A stretch of 42,892 nt of DNA from Saccharomonospora sp. CUA-673 (GTDB lineage: Bacteria > Actinomycetota > Actinomycetes > Mycobacteriales > Pseudonocardiaceae), in NCBI RefSeq assembly GCF_001942305.1, contig NZ_MKKE01000036.1, positions 1 to 42,892 of the forward strand, read 5' to 3'. The notes beneath the pieces were generated by a model that saw only the letters and a program-made list of their open reading frames with translations, was not told the DNA's origin and searched no databases. Position numbers and translations under genes: made by a program. This document shows, one piece after another, positions 27,879 through 36,209 of the stretch. Position 1 is the first letter of the stretch; every line of letters begins with the position of its first letter.

Positions 27879-29111
27879 ATGGCCACTGCAGGAACCACAT
27901 CCGCCCGCACCCGCTCGCGCGTGTCCGCCCGGATCGCCGGGATCACGCCGTCCGCGACGCTCGCGGTGGACGCGAAGGCGAAGGCGCTCAAGGCCGAGGG
28001 CCGCCCGGTGATCGGATTCGGCGCGGGGCAGCCGGACTTCCCCACGCCCGACTACGTCGTCGAGGCCGCGGCCGAGGCCACCCGCGAGCGCGTCAACCAC
28101 GGCTACACCGCGGCAGGCGGTCTGCCCGAGCTGCGCGAGGCGATCGCCGCGAAGACGCTGCGCGACTCCGACTTCCGCTGCACGGCCTCGCAGGTCCTGG
28201 TCACCAACGGCGGCAAGCAGGCCGTCTACTCGGCGTTCGCGACGCTGCTCGACCCGGGCGACGAGGTGCTGCTGCCCGCGCCGTACTGGACGACCTACCC
28301 CGAGTCGATCACGCTCGCCGGCGGGGTGCCCGTGCAGGTGACGGCCGACGAGACGACCGGCTACCTCGTGACGGTCGAGCAGCTCGAGGCCGCGCGCACC
28401 GGGAAGACGAAGGTGCTGCTGTTCAACTCGCCGTCCAACCCGACCGGCGCGGTGTACCCGCGTGAGCAGGTCGAGGCGATCGGCAAGTGGGCGCTCGAGC
28501 ACGGCATCTGGGTGATCACCGACGAGATCTACGAGCACCTGGTCTACGACGGCGTCACCGCCGCGTCGATGCCCGCCGTCGTGCCGGAGCTGGCCGACCA
28601 GACGTTGATCCTCAACGGCGTGGCCAAGACGTATTCGATGACCGGCTGGCGCGTCGGCTGGATCGTCGGCCCGGACGACGTCATCAAGGCCGCCTCGAGC
28701 TACCAGTCGCACCTGTGCGGCAACGTCTCCAACGTCGCGCAGCGCGCCGCGCTCGCGGCCGTGGCGGGTCCGCTCGACGAGGTGTATGCGATGCGCGAGG
28801 CGTTCGACGCGCGGCGCAAGAAGATCGTCTCGCTGCTGTCGGCGATCCCCGGTGTCGAGTGCCCGACGCCGGAGGGCGCGTTCTACGCCTACCCGTCGGT
28901 GAAGGCGGTGCTGGGCAAGGAGATCCGCGGCGAGCGGCCCGAGGACACGGTCGCGCTGGCCGACCTGATCCTGCGCGAGGCCGAGGTCGCGGTCGTGCCC
29001 GGCGAGGCCTTCGGCACGCCCGGCTACTTCCGCTTCTCCTACGCCCTCGCCGAGGCCGACCTGGTCGAAGGCGTCAACCGCGTCGCCGCCCTCCTGGCCG
29101 AGGCCCGGTAA
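27879..29111 (+). CDS. aspC: Pyridoxal-phosphate aspartate-type aminotransferase
   Basis: A 410-residue class I/II aminotransferase, most like the prokaryotic (type Ib) aspartate transaminases that exchange amino groups between aspartate and 2-oxoglutarate. Visible landmarks: [13 protein letters not shown] near residue 50, the cofactor-contact NGGKQAVY (110-117), [12 protein letters not shown], the Asp of [12 protein letters not shown] and the PLP lysine about residue 250 in [13 protein letters not shown]. The C-terminal FRFSYAL carries the substrate-carboxylate arginine. The ATG at 27879 is chosen because homology begins just after it and AAAACT lies 6 nt upstream (probable leaderless start); earlier in-frame codons encode Arg-rich sequence. 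A gene of this family commonly sits here, divergent from tRNA-Trp/secE. The 255-bp gap to tRNA-Trp shows no other gene. Confidence 0.92.
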   Translation: MATAGTTSARTRSRVSARIAGITPSATLAVDAKAKALKAEGRPVIGFGAGQPDFPTPDYVVEAAAEATRERVNHGYTAAGGLPELREAIAAKTLRDSDFRCTASQVLVTNGGKQAVYSAFATLLDPGDEVLLPAPYWTTYPESITLAGGVPVQVTADETTGYLVTVEQLEAARTGKTKVLLFNSPSNPTGAVYPREQVEAIGKWALEHGIWVITDEIYEHLVYDGVTAASMPAVVPELADQTLILNGVAKTYSMTGWRVGWIVGPDDVIKAASSYQSHLCGNVSNVAQRAALAAVAGPLDEVYAMREAFDARRKKIVSLLSAIPGVECPTPEGAFYAYPSVKAVLGKEIRGERPEDTVALADLILREAEVAVVPGEAFGTPGYFRFSYALAEADLVEGVNRVAALLAEAR

Positions 29112-29203
29112 CCGACACGCACGTGGGGTGCCGACGCGCCGTGTCAGCACCCCACGTCGCCGTGTCAGCAATCCACGCGGCCGTGTTGGCGTTCCGTGTA
29201 CGC
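29112..29203. repeat. 21-bp repeat array D (inverted junction)
   Basis: Right after the aminotransferase stop comes one forward unit shortened to 19 bp (begins CCGACACG), then three units in the opposite orientation at 29141, 29162 and 29183 (GTGTCAGC, GTGTCAGC, GTGTTGGC), each 21 bp. The meeting of the two orientations makes an 11-bp perfect inverted repeat (ACGTGGGGTGC at 29121-29131 with GCACCCCACGT at 29147-29157) that could act as a terminator for the aminotransferase gene. Confidence 0.88.
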
Positions 29204-29244
29204 GTGGCGCGCCCCGACGCCGGGTTCGTGAAGGAGAACCACCC

Positions 29245-30216
29245 ATGAGGACGACCCGACTGCTGCTGGCGGCTGCCGGCATTCCGCTCGTCACGCTGGC
29301 CGCGGTGTACGTGCTGCGGATGTCGTGGGCGGACCGGCTGCCGAGCGCGGTCGTCTCGCACTGGGGCCTCGACGGGCCGGACCGCGGGACGGATCTGGCG
29401 GCGATGACCGGCTGGACGCTGGGCATCGGCGCGGCGATCGCCGTGCTCGCGGCGATCACGATGCTGGTGTCGGACCGGCGCGCGATCGCCCGCGACCTGG
29501 CCGCGACGCCGCGCAGTGCGGTGGGCTTCGCGGCGTGGGCGGCGACCCTGCCCGCCGGCATCCTCGCCGGGTCGATGTGGGCGACGCTCGACCTGCCGGC
29601 GTGGGAGCAGGCACGCGGCGCAGGCGGGGCGATCCTGCTCGCGTTCGGCATCAGCATCGCCGCCGGCGCCCTCGCCGCCTGGCTCGCCGGCACCATGCCG
29701 CGGCCCGCGCCCGCGGAGGCCGACCGGGAGCTGCCGTCCGCGGGGCTCGAGCCGGGGCAGGACCCGACGTGGAGCGGCGCCGGCACGAACTACCCGATGG
29801 CGTTCGTCGGGGCGGCCGTGCTCGTCGCGGCCGTGATCCTGCAGGTCGGCATGACCGACCTCGACATCATGCCGTACGGGCTGATCCTCGTCGTGGCGTT
29901 GCTGGCGATGTCGGCGGTGTGCCGCACGCAGGTGCGGATCGACTCGACCGGCGTGACGTTGACGCTGGGCCTGCTGAAGTTCCCGACGCGGCGCCTGGAC
30001 CTCGACGAGATCGCCTCCGCCGACGTCGAGCAGATGTCGATGTGGGCGGGCGGCGGCTACGGCCTGCGCCGCGGGCCGTCGTACACGGCGTTCAAGGTGC
30101 GCGCGGGCGACACGCTGGCGATCACGCTCACGTCCGGCCACACGCTCAAGGCCACCGTCGACCACCCGGAACGGGCCGCGGGGTTGATCAACGACCTCGT
30201 CGGCGCCCGCGGCTGA
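29245..30216 (+). CDS. DUF1648-domain membrane protein
   Basis: A 323-residue membrane protein. After the first helix comes the DUF1648 signature LPSAVVSHWGLDGPDRG; further membrane segments lie at about residues 53-75, 92-115, 130-150, 185-205 and 210-225. The C-terminal about 90 residues are soluble and look like a small beta-rich domain (VRIDSTGVTLTLGLLKFPTRRLDLDEI, KVRAGDTLAITLTSGHTLKATV). The family is of unknown function, though related SdpI-like proteins confer immunity to membrane-active peptides. ATG at 29245 with AAGGAG 8 nt upstream. It converges with hadB, leaving 5 bp between the stop codons. Confidence 0.75.
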   Translation: MRTTRLLLAAAGIPLVTLAAVYVLRMSWADRLPSAVVSHWGLDGPDRGTDLAAMTGWTLGIGAAIAVLAAITMLVSDRRAIARDLAATPRSAVGFAAWAATLPAGILAGSMWATLDLPAWEQARGAGGAILLAFGISIAAGALAAWLAGTMPRPAPAEADRELPSAGLEPGQDPTWSGAGTNYPMAFVGAAVLVAAVILQVGMTDLDIMPYGLILVVALLAMSAVCRTQVRIDSTGVTLTLGLLKFPTRRLDLDEIASADVEQMSMWAGGGYGLRRGPSYTAFKVRAGDTLAITLTSGHTLKATVDHPERAAGLINDLVGARG

Positions 30217-30221
30217 GCCCG

Positions 30222-30620
30222 CTACGTCCGGACGACGACCTGGGCCTTGCCGAGGACGGTCCTGCCGTCGAACGTGGCGGTGATGTCGATGCGGGCGGTG
30301 TCGTCGTCGTGGACCTCGGCGACCTTGGCGGTGAACTCGACGAGCGCACCCTCGCCGTCGTCGGGGACGACGACCGGGCGGGTGAACCGCGCGCCGTACT
30401 CGACGATCCGGCCGGGGTCGCCCAGCCAGTCGCTCACGACGCGGCCGGCCAGGGCCATGGTGAGCATGCCGTGGGCGATGACGTTCGGCAGACCCACCTC
30501 GGCGGCGAACCGTTCGTTCCAGTGGATCGGGTTGAAGTCCAGCGACGCGCCTGCGTAGCGCACCAGCTGCTCGCGGGTGACGCGGACGGACAGGCCGGGC
30601 AGTTCGTCTCCGACGTTCAC
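30222..30620 (-). CDS. hadB: MaoC-family (3R)-hydroxyacyl dehydratase, HadB-like
   Basis: A 132-residue single hot-dog domain with the hydratase-2 motif ASLDFNPIHWNERFA (catalytic Asp28 and His33), followed by LPNVIAHGMLTMALAGR. HadB is the catalytic partner of HadA in the heterodimer that removes water from (3R)-hydroxyacyl-ACP in type II fatty-acid elongation. GTG start at 30620 in a GTGA overlap with the hadA stop. M. tuberculosis uses HadAB and HadBC for mycolate elongation and has the genes in the same neighbourhood; here there is no hadC, so another acyl chain or short-chain role is likely. Confidence 0.88.
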   Translation of the reverse strand: MNVGDELPGLSVRVTREQLVRYAGASLDFNPIHWNERFAAEVGLPNVIAHGMLTMALAGRVVSDWLGDPGRIVEYGARFTRPVVVPDDGEGALVEFTAKVAEVHDDDTARIDITATFDGRTVLGKAQVVVRT

Positions 30621-31066
30621 GACTGTTCCCCCCGGACGACGAGCTGGGCGTAGGTGGTGCACACGGGTTCGCCGCTCTCGGCGGTGACGTCGGCGTGCAC
30701 GGTGAGGAAGTCGTTGCCCGCACGCGCGAAGATCTCGTCGATGTGCACCGTGACCTGCAGCCGGTCGCCGGCGTGGGCGGGCCGGTGGTGCACGAAGCGC
30801 TGGTCGCCGTGGACCATGCGGTCGTAGTCGAGGCCGAGTTCGGGGTCGGCGACGACGGCGTTGATGGCGCGCAGGTTGATGATCGTGAGGAACGTGGGCG
30901 GTGCGATCACGTCCGGGTAGCCGGCCGCGCCGGCCGCGTCGACGTCGCGGTACAGCGGGTTCTCGTCCCCGAGGGCGTCGGCGAACTCGGCGATCTTGGC
31001 GCGGCTGACCTCGTAGGTCGCCTCGGGCGGGTACACGCGCCCGGCGAATGACGGATCCAGTGGCAC
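30617..31066 (-). CDS. hadA: MaoC-like dehydratase subunit, HadA-like
   Basis: A 149-residue protein with the N-terminal MaoC dehydratase fold (FAS1_DH_region-like): YEVSRAKIAEFADALGDENPLY ... APPTFLTIINL. The active-site pair seen in HadB is not in the same place, in keeping with a scaffold and substrate-binding subunit. GTG start at 31066: TAGGCT lies 7 nt upstream, so the message is probably leaderless, and homology begins here. Translationally coupled to hadB. Confidence 0.87.
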   Translation of the reverse strand: MPLDPSFAGRVYPPEATYEVSRAKIAEFADALGDENPLYRDVDAAGAAGYPDVIAPPTFLTIINLRAINAVVADPELGLDYDRMVHGDQRFVHHRPAHAGDRLQVTVHIDEIFARAGNDFLTVHADVTAESGEPVCTTYAQLVVRGEQS

Positions 31067-31073
31067 GGCGCGG

Positions 31074-31079
31074 AGCCTA
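31074..31079 (-). promoter_or_regulatory. Candidate -10 box of hadA-hadB
   Basis: TAGGCT on the minus strand, 7 nt before the GTG start of hadA, implying transcription from the start codon itself. A loose -35 (TTCGTG) lies 17 bp upstream. Confidence 0.4.
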
Positions 31080-31130
31080 CCCTCACGTGAATTCCCCACG
31101 AACTGCGCTTTCCCGCCCCTGCACAAAGGA

Positions 31131-31180
31131 GCTCCCGAGGGCCCCATAGTCGCGTTGAACGCGACTATGGCCTCGGGAGC
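31131..31180. terminator. Large intergenic hairpin, probable protease terminator
   Basis: The inner stem is 13 bp and perfect (31144-31156 with 31158-31170, arms CCATAGTCGCGTT and its complement around a single G, so the apex must open a little), flanked after a 3-nt bulge by a 10-bp outer stem (GCTCCCGAGG with CCTCGGGAGC). It lies 20 bp past the protease stop on the minus strand and upstream of hadA. No U tract follows. Confidence 0.65.
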
Positions 31181-31199
31181 GTTAAGGGGTGACGAGGCG

Positions 31200-32291
31200 T
31201 CAGTTGAGCGAGACGCCGTAGGCGGAGATCGCGGCGTTGACCGGCTGGAAGTAGGAGCTTCCGCCGCCCATGCCCGAGGTGATGCCGAGGCCGGTGCTGC
31301 CGGAGAACAGGCAGCCGCCGGAGTCACCGGAGTTCACCGTCGCGCTGGTCTGCACGAGGCCGGTGACGGCACCTTCGGGGTAGTTCACCGTGACGTTGGT
31401 GGCCTGCACGGTGCCGCAGGTCAGGTAGGTCGTCGACCCGCTCTTGCAGATGTCCTGGCCGACGGTGGCGTTGGCCGTCGAGCTGATCGTCTGCGTGGTG
31501 CCGTCCCACAGGGTCACGGCGCCGGGGGCGCTGCCGGTGTCGTTGCGGATGAGGCCGTAGTCGTTGCCGGGGAAGCTGGCGTCGAGCGACGGGCCGACGT
31601 TCCACTCGGCGACACCCTCGGTGCAGTGGCCTGCGGTGAGGATGTAGTCCTGGCCACCGGAGTTGACGTTGAAGCCGGCCGAGCAGCGGCTGCCGCCGCC
31701 GGTGATGGCCTCACCGTTGTAGATCATGCTTTCCATGCCGCCTGCGACCTCTTCGACGCGCACGGCGTCGCCGAGCTTGTCGGCCTTGGCCTCGAGCTTG
31801 GCGGCCTGGGCGTCGGCGGCCTCGTCGGCGATGGTGAGCACGATCTGGTTGGACTGGGGGTCCAGGCCGACCGCGGTGTGCGGAACGCTGGTCGCCTCGA
31901 GCTCGGCGCGGGCGGCGTCGAGCTGTGCGGCGGTGTGGTCGACGACGTTGGCGGTGGCGCCGGCTGCCTCCACCGTGGCCGCGGCGGCCTCGGTGGCGAC
32001 GTTGACGACGGCCTCGCCGTTGGCGTCGAGGTATTCGCCGACGATGTCGCCGGCGACCGCGGAGCGGATGTCGGACAGGGTGTCGACGCTCGCCTGTTGG
32101 GTTTCGAGCAGGTTCGCAGCGGCTACCTCACTGAGGCCCCGTTCACTCGACAGAGTGGATACGGCCTCGCTCGCGACGGCGTCCGAGTAGCCCTCGATAC
32201 TCGGGACGGCTTGTGCTGTGGCCGGGGCGAACAGGCCCAGGGCCACGGCTCCTGCCGCGGCGGTGACGGCGGTCTTACGCGACGTTTTCAT
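31200..32291 (-). CDS. Secreted streptogrisin/alpha-lytic-type serine protease (S1E)
   Basis: A 363-residue preproprotein. Signal peptide residues 1-28 (ending ATAQA), a pro-region to about 195 with the alpha-lytic pro-domain-like PHTAVGLDPQSNQIVLTI, then the mature domain starting near AITGGGSRCSAGF. The catalytic triad is His222 (LTAGHC), Asp244 (GNDYGLI) and Ser324 (NSGDSGG). Cys203-Cys223 and Cys282-Cys292 match the first two family disulfides. Cys327, just after the catalytic serine, has no visible partner and the usual third disulfide is missing. The pro-region should fold the enzyme and be cut off outside the cell. ATG at 32291 with GGGAAAG about 9 nt upstream. It stands alone between hadA and rpmG. 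Confidence 0.9.
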   Translation of the reverse strand: MKTSRKTAVTAAAGAVALGLFAPATAQAVPSIEGYSDAVASEAVSTLSSERGLSEVAAANLLETQQASVDTLSDIRSAVAGDIVGEYLDANGEAVVNVATEAAAATVEAAGATANVVDHTAAQLDAARAELEATSVPHTAVGLDPQSNQIVLTIADEAADAQAAKLEAKADKLGDAVRVEEVAGGMESMIYNGEAITGGGSRCSAGFNVNSGGQDYILTAGHCTEGVAEWNVGPSLDASFPGNDYGLIRNDTGSAPGAVTLWDGTTQTISSTANATVGQDICKSGSTTYLTCGTVQATNVTVNYPEGAVTGLVQTSATVNSGDSGGCLFSGSTGLGITSGMGGGSSYFQPVNAAISAYGVSLN

Positions 32292-32455
32292 CGTGACAAC
32301 TCACTTTCCCGCAGGGTTGGGATGTGTCGCCCGATAGTGTGAGGTCGGCGTGAGTTGCCGCGGTAGCTACTTAGGGTGGATCTTTCTCACCGCGGTCGTT
32401 TGTACTCAGTGGGTGACAAAGCGGGCATGGCGCGGCGTGCGGTGGGTGACAAAAA

Positions 32456-32483
32456 ACCGCCCCCACCGTGCGGCGGGGGCGGT
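32456..32483 (-). terminator. Terminator of rpmG
   Basis: A 9-bp stem (ACCGCCCCC with GGGGGCGGT) and 10-nt loop, followed on the minus strand by six T residues and GTC: a classical intrinsic terminator 21 bp past rpmG. Confidence 0.88.
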
Positions 32484-32504
32484 CTCGAAGCTGCGGGACC
32501 GGCG

Positions 32505-32672
32505 TCAGCGGGTCTCCTTGTGGGCACGGTGGGTGCCGCACTTGGGGCAGAACTTCTTCATCTCAAGACGGTCCGGGTTGTTGCGCCGGTTCTTCTTGGT
32601 GATGTAGTTGCGGTCCTTGCACTCCTCGCACGCGAGGGTGATCTTCGGGCGAACGTCGGTGGAAGAAGCCAC
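32505..32672 (-). CDS. rpmG: 50S ribosomal protein L33 (zinc-ribbon form)
   Basis: A 55-residue L33. Two cysteine pairs, CEEC and CPKC, mark the zinc-containing (C+) form. Family sequence KNYIT-like ([29 protein letters not shown]) is complete. GTG start at 32672 with GAGGAAAG upstream. Located next to tRNA-Met and tRNA-Thr and near hadAB, as in other actinobacteria. Confidence 0.95.
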   Translation of the reverse strand: MASSTDVRPKITLACEECKDRNYITKKNRRNNPDRLEMKKFCPKCGTHRAHKETR

Positions 32673-32726
32673 GGTCTTTCCTCTTTCAACGATGAGTGGG
32701 CCACCGCCGTGGCCGTGTAGTCCGAG

Positions 32727-32800
32727 TAGCGGGGGCGGGACTTGAACCCGCGACACCACGATTATGAGCCGTGTGCTCTAACCACCTGAGCTACCCCGCC
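32727..32800 (-). tRNA. tRNA-Met (CAT), elongator type
   Basis: A 74-nt cloverleaf: acceptor GGCGGGG paired with CCCCGCT, D arm AGCTCAGGTGGTTAGAGC, anticodon CAT within GGCTCATAATC, T arm GGGTTCAAGTCCC. The 1-72 pair is G-U rather than the unpaired C-A of initiator tRNA, and there are no three G-C pairs in the anticodon stem, so it is the elongator. CCA is not encoded. Confidence 0.95.
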
Positions 32801-32896
32801 CTGTCCAACAGCTTCCCCCAAGACCCCAGCTGCAACCAAGGCACCAAGCCCAGCCCCAGCGGGGGGTCCCGGGGGGCGAAGCCCTCCGGGCGGGGG

Positions 32897-32917
32897 TGTG
32901 GGGGCTAGGCCCCCACA
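32897..32917 (-). terminator. Probable terminator of tRNA-Thr
   Basis: A perfect 9-bp hairpin TGTGGGGGC-TAG-GCCCCCACA, 57 bp past tRNA-Thr on the minus strand. A second GC hairpin (CCCGGGGGGCGAAGCCCTCCGGG region, about 32868-32890) follows. No U tract. Confidence 0.6.
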
Positions 32918-32974
32918 ATGATCAGCGAGCGATGAAGGCTGATGCTTTCCATCAGCACACTACTCCCAATCGCG

Positions 32975-33047
32975 AGCCCCTTGACGGAATCGAACCGTCG
33001 ACCTTCTCCTTACCATGGAGACGCTCTGCCGACTGAGCTAAAGGGGC
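32975..33047 (-). tRNA. tRNA-Thr (GGT)
   Basis: A 73-nt cloverleaf: acceptor GCCCCTT/AAGGGGC, D arm AGCTCAGTCGGCAGAGC, anticodon stem TCTCC/GGAGA with loop ATGGTAA (anticodon GGT), T arm GGTTCGATTCC. CCA is not encoded. Confidence 0.96.
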
Positions 33048-33122
33048 GTGCTCAACGAGCCTCGAATAGAGTACCCGAGCGTGGCGCCGCGGCGAGCACC
33101 GGGGTCGGGATGCGCCGAATCC

Positions 33123-35870
33123 TCAGGTCAGCAGGGTGAGCACGGTTTCGTCGCGGTGTCCGATGGAGCGTGCGGTGCGGGCCTGCAGCCAGGCTTCGAG
33201 GCGGTCCTCGGCGAGGGGGCGCGAGATGAGGTAGCCCTGGGCGACGTCGCAGCCCATGGCCTCGAGTTGGTCGCGGGAGGCGTCGTCCTCGACCCCCTCG
33301 GCGACGACGGACAGTCCGAGCGAGTGGCCGAGTTCGACGATGGAGCGGACGACGGCGAGGTCGCCGAGGTCGGTGCCCATGCCGAACACGAAGCTCTTGT
33401 CGATCTTGACCTGGTCGACGGGCAGGCGCCGCAGGTAGGCCAGGGACGAGTAGCCGGTGCCGAAGTCGTCGACGGCGAGTTCGATGCCGAGTTCGTGCAG
33501 GGTGCCGAGGATCGGCAGGGCGCGTTGCGGATCGGCCATGACGGCGGACTCGGTGAGTTCGAACGTCAGCAGCCGGGCGGGCACGTCGTAGCGGGCGAGG
33601 GCGTCGGAGACCTGCGCGGCGAACCCGTCGTCGGCGAGGCTGCGCACGGACAGGTTGACGGCGACGGAGATCTCGAGGCCCTCGTCGAGCCAGCGCCGCA
33701 CGCGGGCGAGCGCCTCGTCGAGGACGAACGAGGTGAGCGCGCCGACGAGGCCGGCGGCTTCGACGGCGGGCACGAACTCGTCGGGGTTGATGCGCCCGAA
33801 CTCGGGGTGGACCCACCGCACGAGCGCCTCGACGCCGACGACCTGTTTGCCGGGCAGCGACACCTTGGGCTGGTAGTGGACGCTGACCTGGCCCTCCTCG
33901 AGGGCCTGCCGGAACTGGGTGACCATCTGGAATCGGCGCAGGAAGATCTGGCCCATGCTGGGCGCGTAGGCGCGGACCTCCTCGCCGCCGCGGGTGGCGC
34001 GCACGGCGACGTCGGCGCGTTGGAGGAGGGCGTCGACGTCGGGCGGGTCGCCGTCGTCGCCGGGCATGGCGGAGCAGGCGTAGCCGACCATGGCGTTGGC
34101 CTCGACGTTGAGCCGGTCGACGGGGTAGGGCTTGGACGCCTCGTCGCGGAGTCGTTCGGCGACGGCGCGGGCGACGTCGGGGCTGCGGTCGAGCAGCAGC
34201 GCGGCGAACGACGCGCCTTCGAGCCGGGCGAGCGGGACGCCGGGGCCGAGCACGTCGCGGATGCGCCTGCCGGCGGCGACGACCATCCGGTCGGCCCACG
34301 CGTAGCCGAGTGCGTCGCTGACGGTGGAGTAGATGTCGAGGTCGACGCGCAGGACGACGGCCCTGGCCTCGGCGCCTCCGGTGCGGCCGGCGGCCGCCGC
34401 GGCGCCCGGCGACGAGAGCGCCACGACGGGTTGGGCGGTGCGTTCGGCGAGCGGTTCGGCGGCGATCTGGCGGAAGCCGGGTCGGTTGAGCAGGCCGGTC
34501 AGCGGGTCGTGGTAGGCGTCGTGGCGCAGGGTGGCCAGCAGTCGCCGGTTGTCGAGCGCGGTGGCGAGGTGGCTGGCCATGGTGCCGAGCAGTTGGACGT
34601 CGTAGCGGCCGAAGCCGCGCCAGCGGGACAGCCGGTCGTGGGCCTCGACGAGACCGAGCAGCTGGTTGCCGCTGCGTAGCGGGACGACGAGGGCCTCCTG
34701 GGCGCCGCGTGCGGTGAGGGCGCCGCGTACGGAGGCGTTGCCGTCGGTGATGCGGAAGTGCCGCACGTTCGCCCCCGGCAGGCGCAGCAGGGCGTCGTCC
34801 GGGGTCAGCGGCTGGTCGGGCCCGTCGGCGCCGACGGTGATGACGTGCATCGGTTCGTCGGCCTCGAGACGCAGCCGCAGCACGACCCGGCCTGCGGCGA
34901 GCTGGTCCTTGATCCGCTCGGCGATGCTGTTCCACTCTTCGAGGTCGATGCCGGTGTCGAGTTCGCCGCCCGCGCCCGCGGGTTGGGCGGCGACCTGGTG
35001 GTCGGAGCGGGCGACCATGAGGCTGACGTCGAACAGGGCCTCCATGTCGCGCTGTTCGCGCAGCAGGTCGGAGTAGGCCCAGTAGAGGGCGACGAGGCCG
35101 ATGCTCACGGCGACGACGATCGGCCACGCGCCGGGTGTGTTGGCGATGACGAGGTAGCCGGTGAGGCCGGCGGAGGCGTTGACGAAGCCGACGACGAGGA
35201 TCCGCGCGGCGAGGCGGACGACGGTGCCGATCTGCATGCGGCGGCGCAGCACGCGGACGGCGGCCATCGCGAGGACGGTGCTGGCCAGCGGCGCGGCGAG
35301 GGTGCCGGCGAGGGCGGCGGGCCACGGCATGCCGCCGGGGTCGCCGAGGGCGCCCGCGACGGCGAACGCGACGGCGAAGGCCGCGGTCACCTCGATGAGG
35401 AACGCGCCGGCGTTGTACAGCACGCGGCCGGTGACCTTGCGTGCGAGCAGGGTCGTGATGCCGGCGACGACGTGGGCGGCGAGCACGACCTCGAACGGTG
35501 CGACGAAGAAGCCGATGACCAGGGGTATCTCGGTGAAGGAGATGGTCCACGAGATGCCGCTGCGCACGTCGACGTTGACGCCGAGCTGTTCGGCGCCGAG
35601 GAACGCGATGACCAGCGCGGGTCCGATCCACCACAGGTGCACCGAGCCCTCGAACGGATACATCCGCGACACGGCGATCGCGCCGAGCACGCCGACCGTG
35701 AGGACGAGGGCGGTGTAGATGCGGAAACGGAACTCGTCGCCGCGGGTCACGGCGGTGCTGGGCCGGTTTCCGGACGGGTTGGCCTGCCCCGGTTCGGGCT
35801 CGGGCGCGGCGGTTCGGTCGGCGGGCACGGACGAGTCGGGTCCCGACGACGCTCGGCGTGTCTGGCCCAT
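33123..35870 (-). CDS. Membrane-bound GGDEF-EAL protein, likely c-di-GMP phosphodiesterase
   Basis: A 915-residue protein. Residues 1-45 are disordered; about seven membrane helices span 50-270; a GAF-like sensor lies at about 275-450; a GGDEF domain at 450-640 begins HDPLTGLLNRPGF but has EGASF (551-555) in place of GGDEF, so cyclase activity is not expected. The EAL domain (650-900) keeps EAL (681-683), Asn739, Glu771, the DDFGTGYSSL pair Asp801-802, Lys822 in VKIDKSF, Glu858 and Gln878, all needed for c-di-GMP hydrolysis. The most likely role is breakdown of c-di-GMP under control of a membrane or GAF signal, with the dead GGDEF as a possible GTP sensor. ATG at 35870 with a GGAAGGGAAG site. 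It has its own promoter and no operon partner. Confidence 0.92.
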   Translation of the reverse strand: MGQTRRASSGPDSSVPADRTAAPEPEPGQANPSGNRPSTAVTRGDEFRFRIYTALVLTVGVLGAIAVSRMYPFEGSVHLWWIGPALVIAFLGAEQLGVNVDVRSGISWTISFTEIPLVIGFFVAPFEVVLAAHVVAGITTLLARKVTGRVLYNAGAFLIEVTAAFAVAFAVAGALGDPGGMPWPAALAGTLAAPLASTVLAMAAVRVLRRRMQIGTVVRLAARILVVGFVNASAGLTGYLVIANTPGAWPIVVAVSIGLVALYWAYSDLLREQRDMEALFDVSLMVARSDHQVAAQPAGAGGELDTGIDLEEWNSIAERIKDQLAAGRVVLRLRLEADEPMHVITVGADGPDQPLTPDDALLRLPGANVRHFRITDGNASVRGALTARGAQEALVVPLRSGNQLLGLVEAHDRLSRWRGFGRYDVQLLGTMASHLATALDNRRLLATLRHDAYHDPLTGLLNRPGFRQIAAEPLAERTAQPVVALSSPGAAAAAGRTGGAEARAVVLRVDLDIYSTVSDALGYAWADRMVVAAGRRIRDVLGPGVPLARLEGASFAALLLDRSPDVARAVAERLRDEASKPYPVDRLNVEANAMVGYACSAMPGDDGDPPDVDALLQRADVAVRATRGGEEVRAYAPSMGQIFLRRFQMVTQFRQALEEGQVSVHYQPKVSLPGKQVVGVEALVRWVHPEFGRINPDEFVPAVEAAGLVGALTSFVLDEALARVRRWLDEGLEISVAVNLSVRSLADDGFAAQVSDALARYDVPARLLTFELTESAVMADPQRALPILGTLHELGIELAVDDFGTGYSSLAYLRRLPVDQVKIDKSFVFGMGTDLGDLAVVRSIVELGHSLGLSVVAEGVEDDASRDQLEAMGCDVAQGYLISRPLAEDRLEAWLQARTARSIGHRDETVLTLLT

Positions 35871-35969
35871 GCCGTCTTCCCTTCCGTCCCGTCTGCCGGG
35901 TCACCCACGGGTTGCGCGTTCACAACTGTCCGCGAACGAGGCATAAACCGTACCCCGCACGGCGGATAA

Positions 35970-35998
35970 AGCATCTGATTTGAACACCGTCAGGTCAA
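35970..35998 (-). promoter_or_regulatory. Candidate promoter of the GGDEF-EAL gene
   Basis: On the minus strand TTGACC (35993-35998), a 17-bp spacer and GATGCT (35970-35975), giving a leader of about 90 nt. The 339-bp interval 35871-36209 otherwise shows no gene; the part next to the acetyltransferase has a -10-like CATTAT near 36107 without a matching -35. Confidence 0.45.
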
Positions 35999-36209
35999 CT
36001 CGTGGTGATCGGTCGGTGAACGTGAGAGGTCGTTAACCGCCTGGGAGTGATACCTCATTCCGGTCGATCGCTGCCAGTAGCAGGCGGCGGTAACCCGTTG
36101 GCTGGCATTATGTCGACCAGGTGAGATCCGTCATAGCCGGGGAGGTCGCCTCCCCCGCGCCGCAGGGCTCGCCGGACACGGTCGCCGTCGAGGGTTGGAA
36201 CCGGAGAAC

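Noticed and set aside
30222..31066. Evidence for mycolic-acid synthesis
   Set aside because: HadAB-like genes also occur in mycolate-free actinobacteria and nothing else in the window supports mycolates.
33048..34679. A 543-residue plus-strand frame
   Set aside because: Antisense of the GGDEF-EAL gene, Gly/Val/Asp-rich and without recognisable domains.
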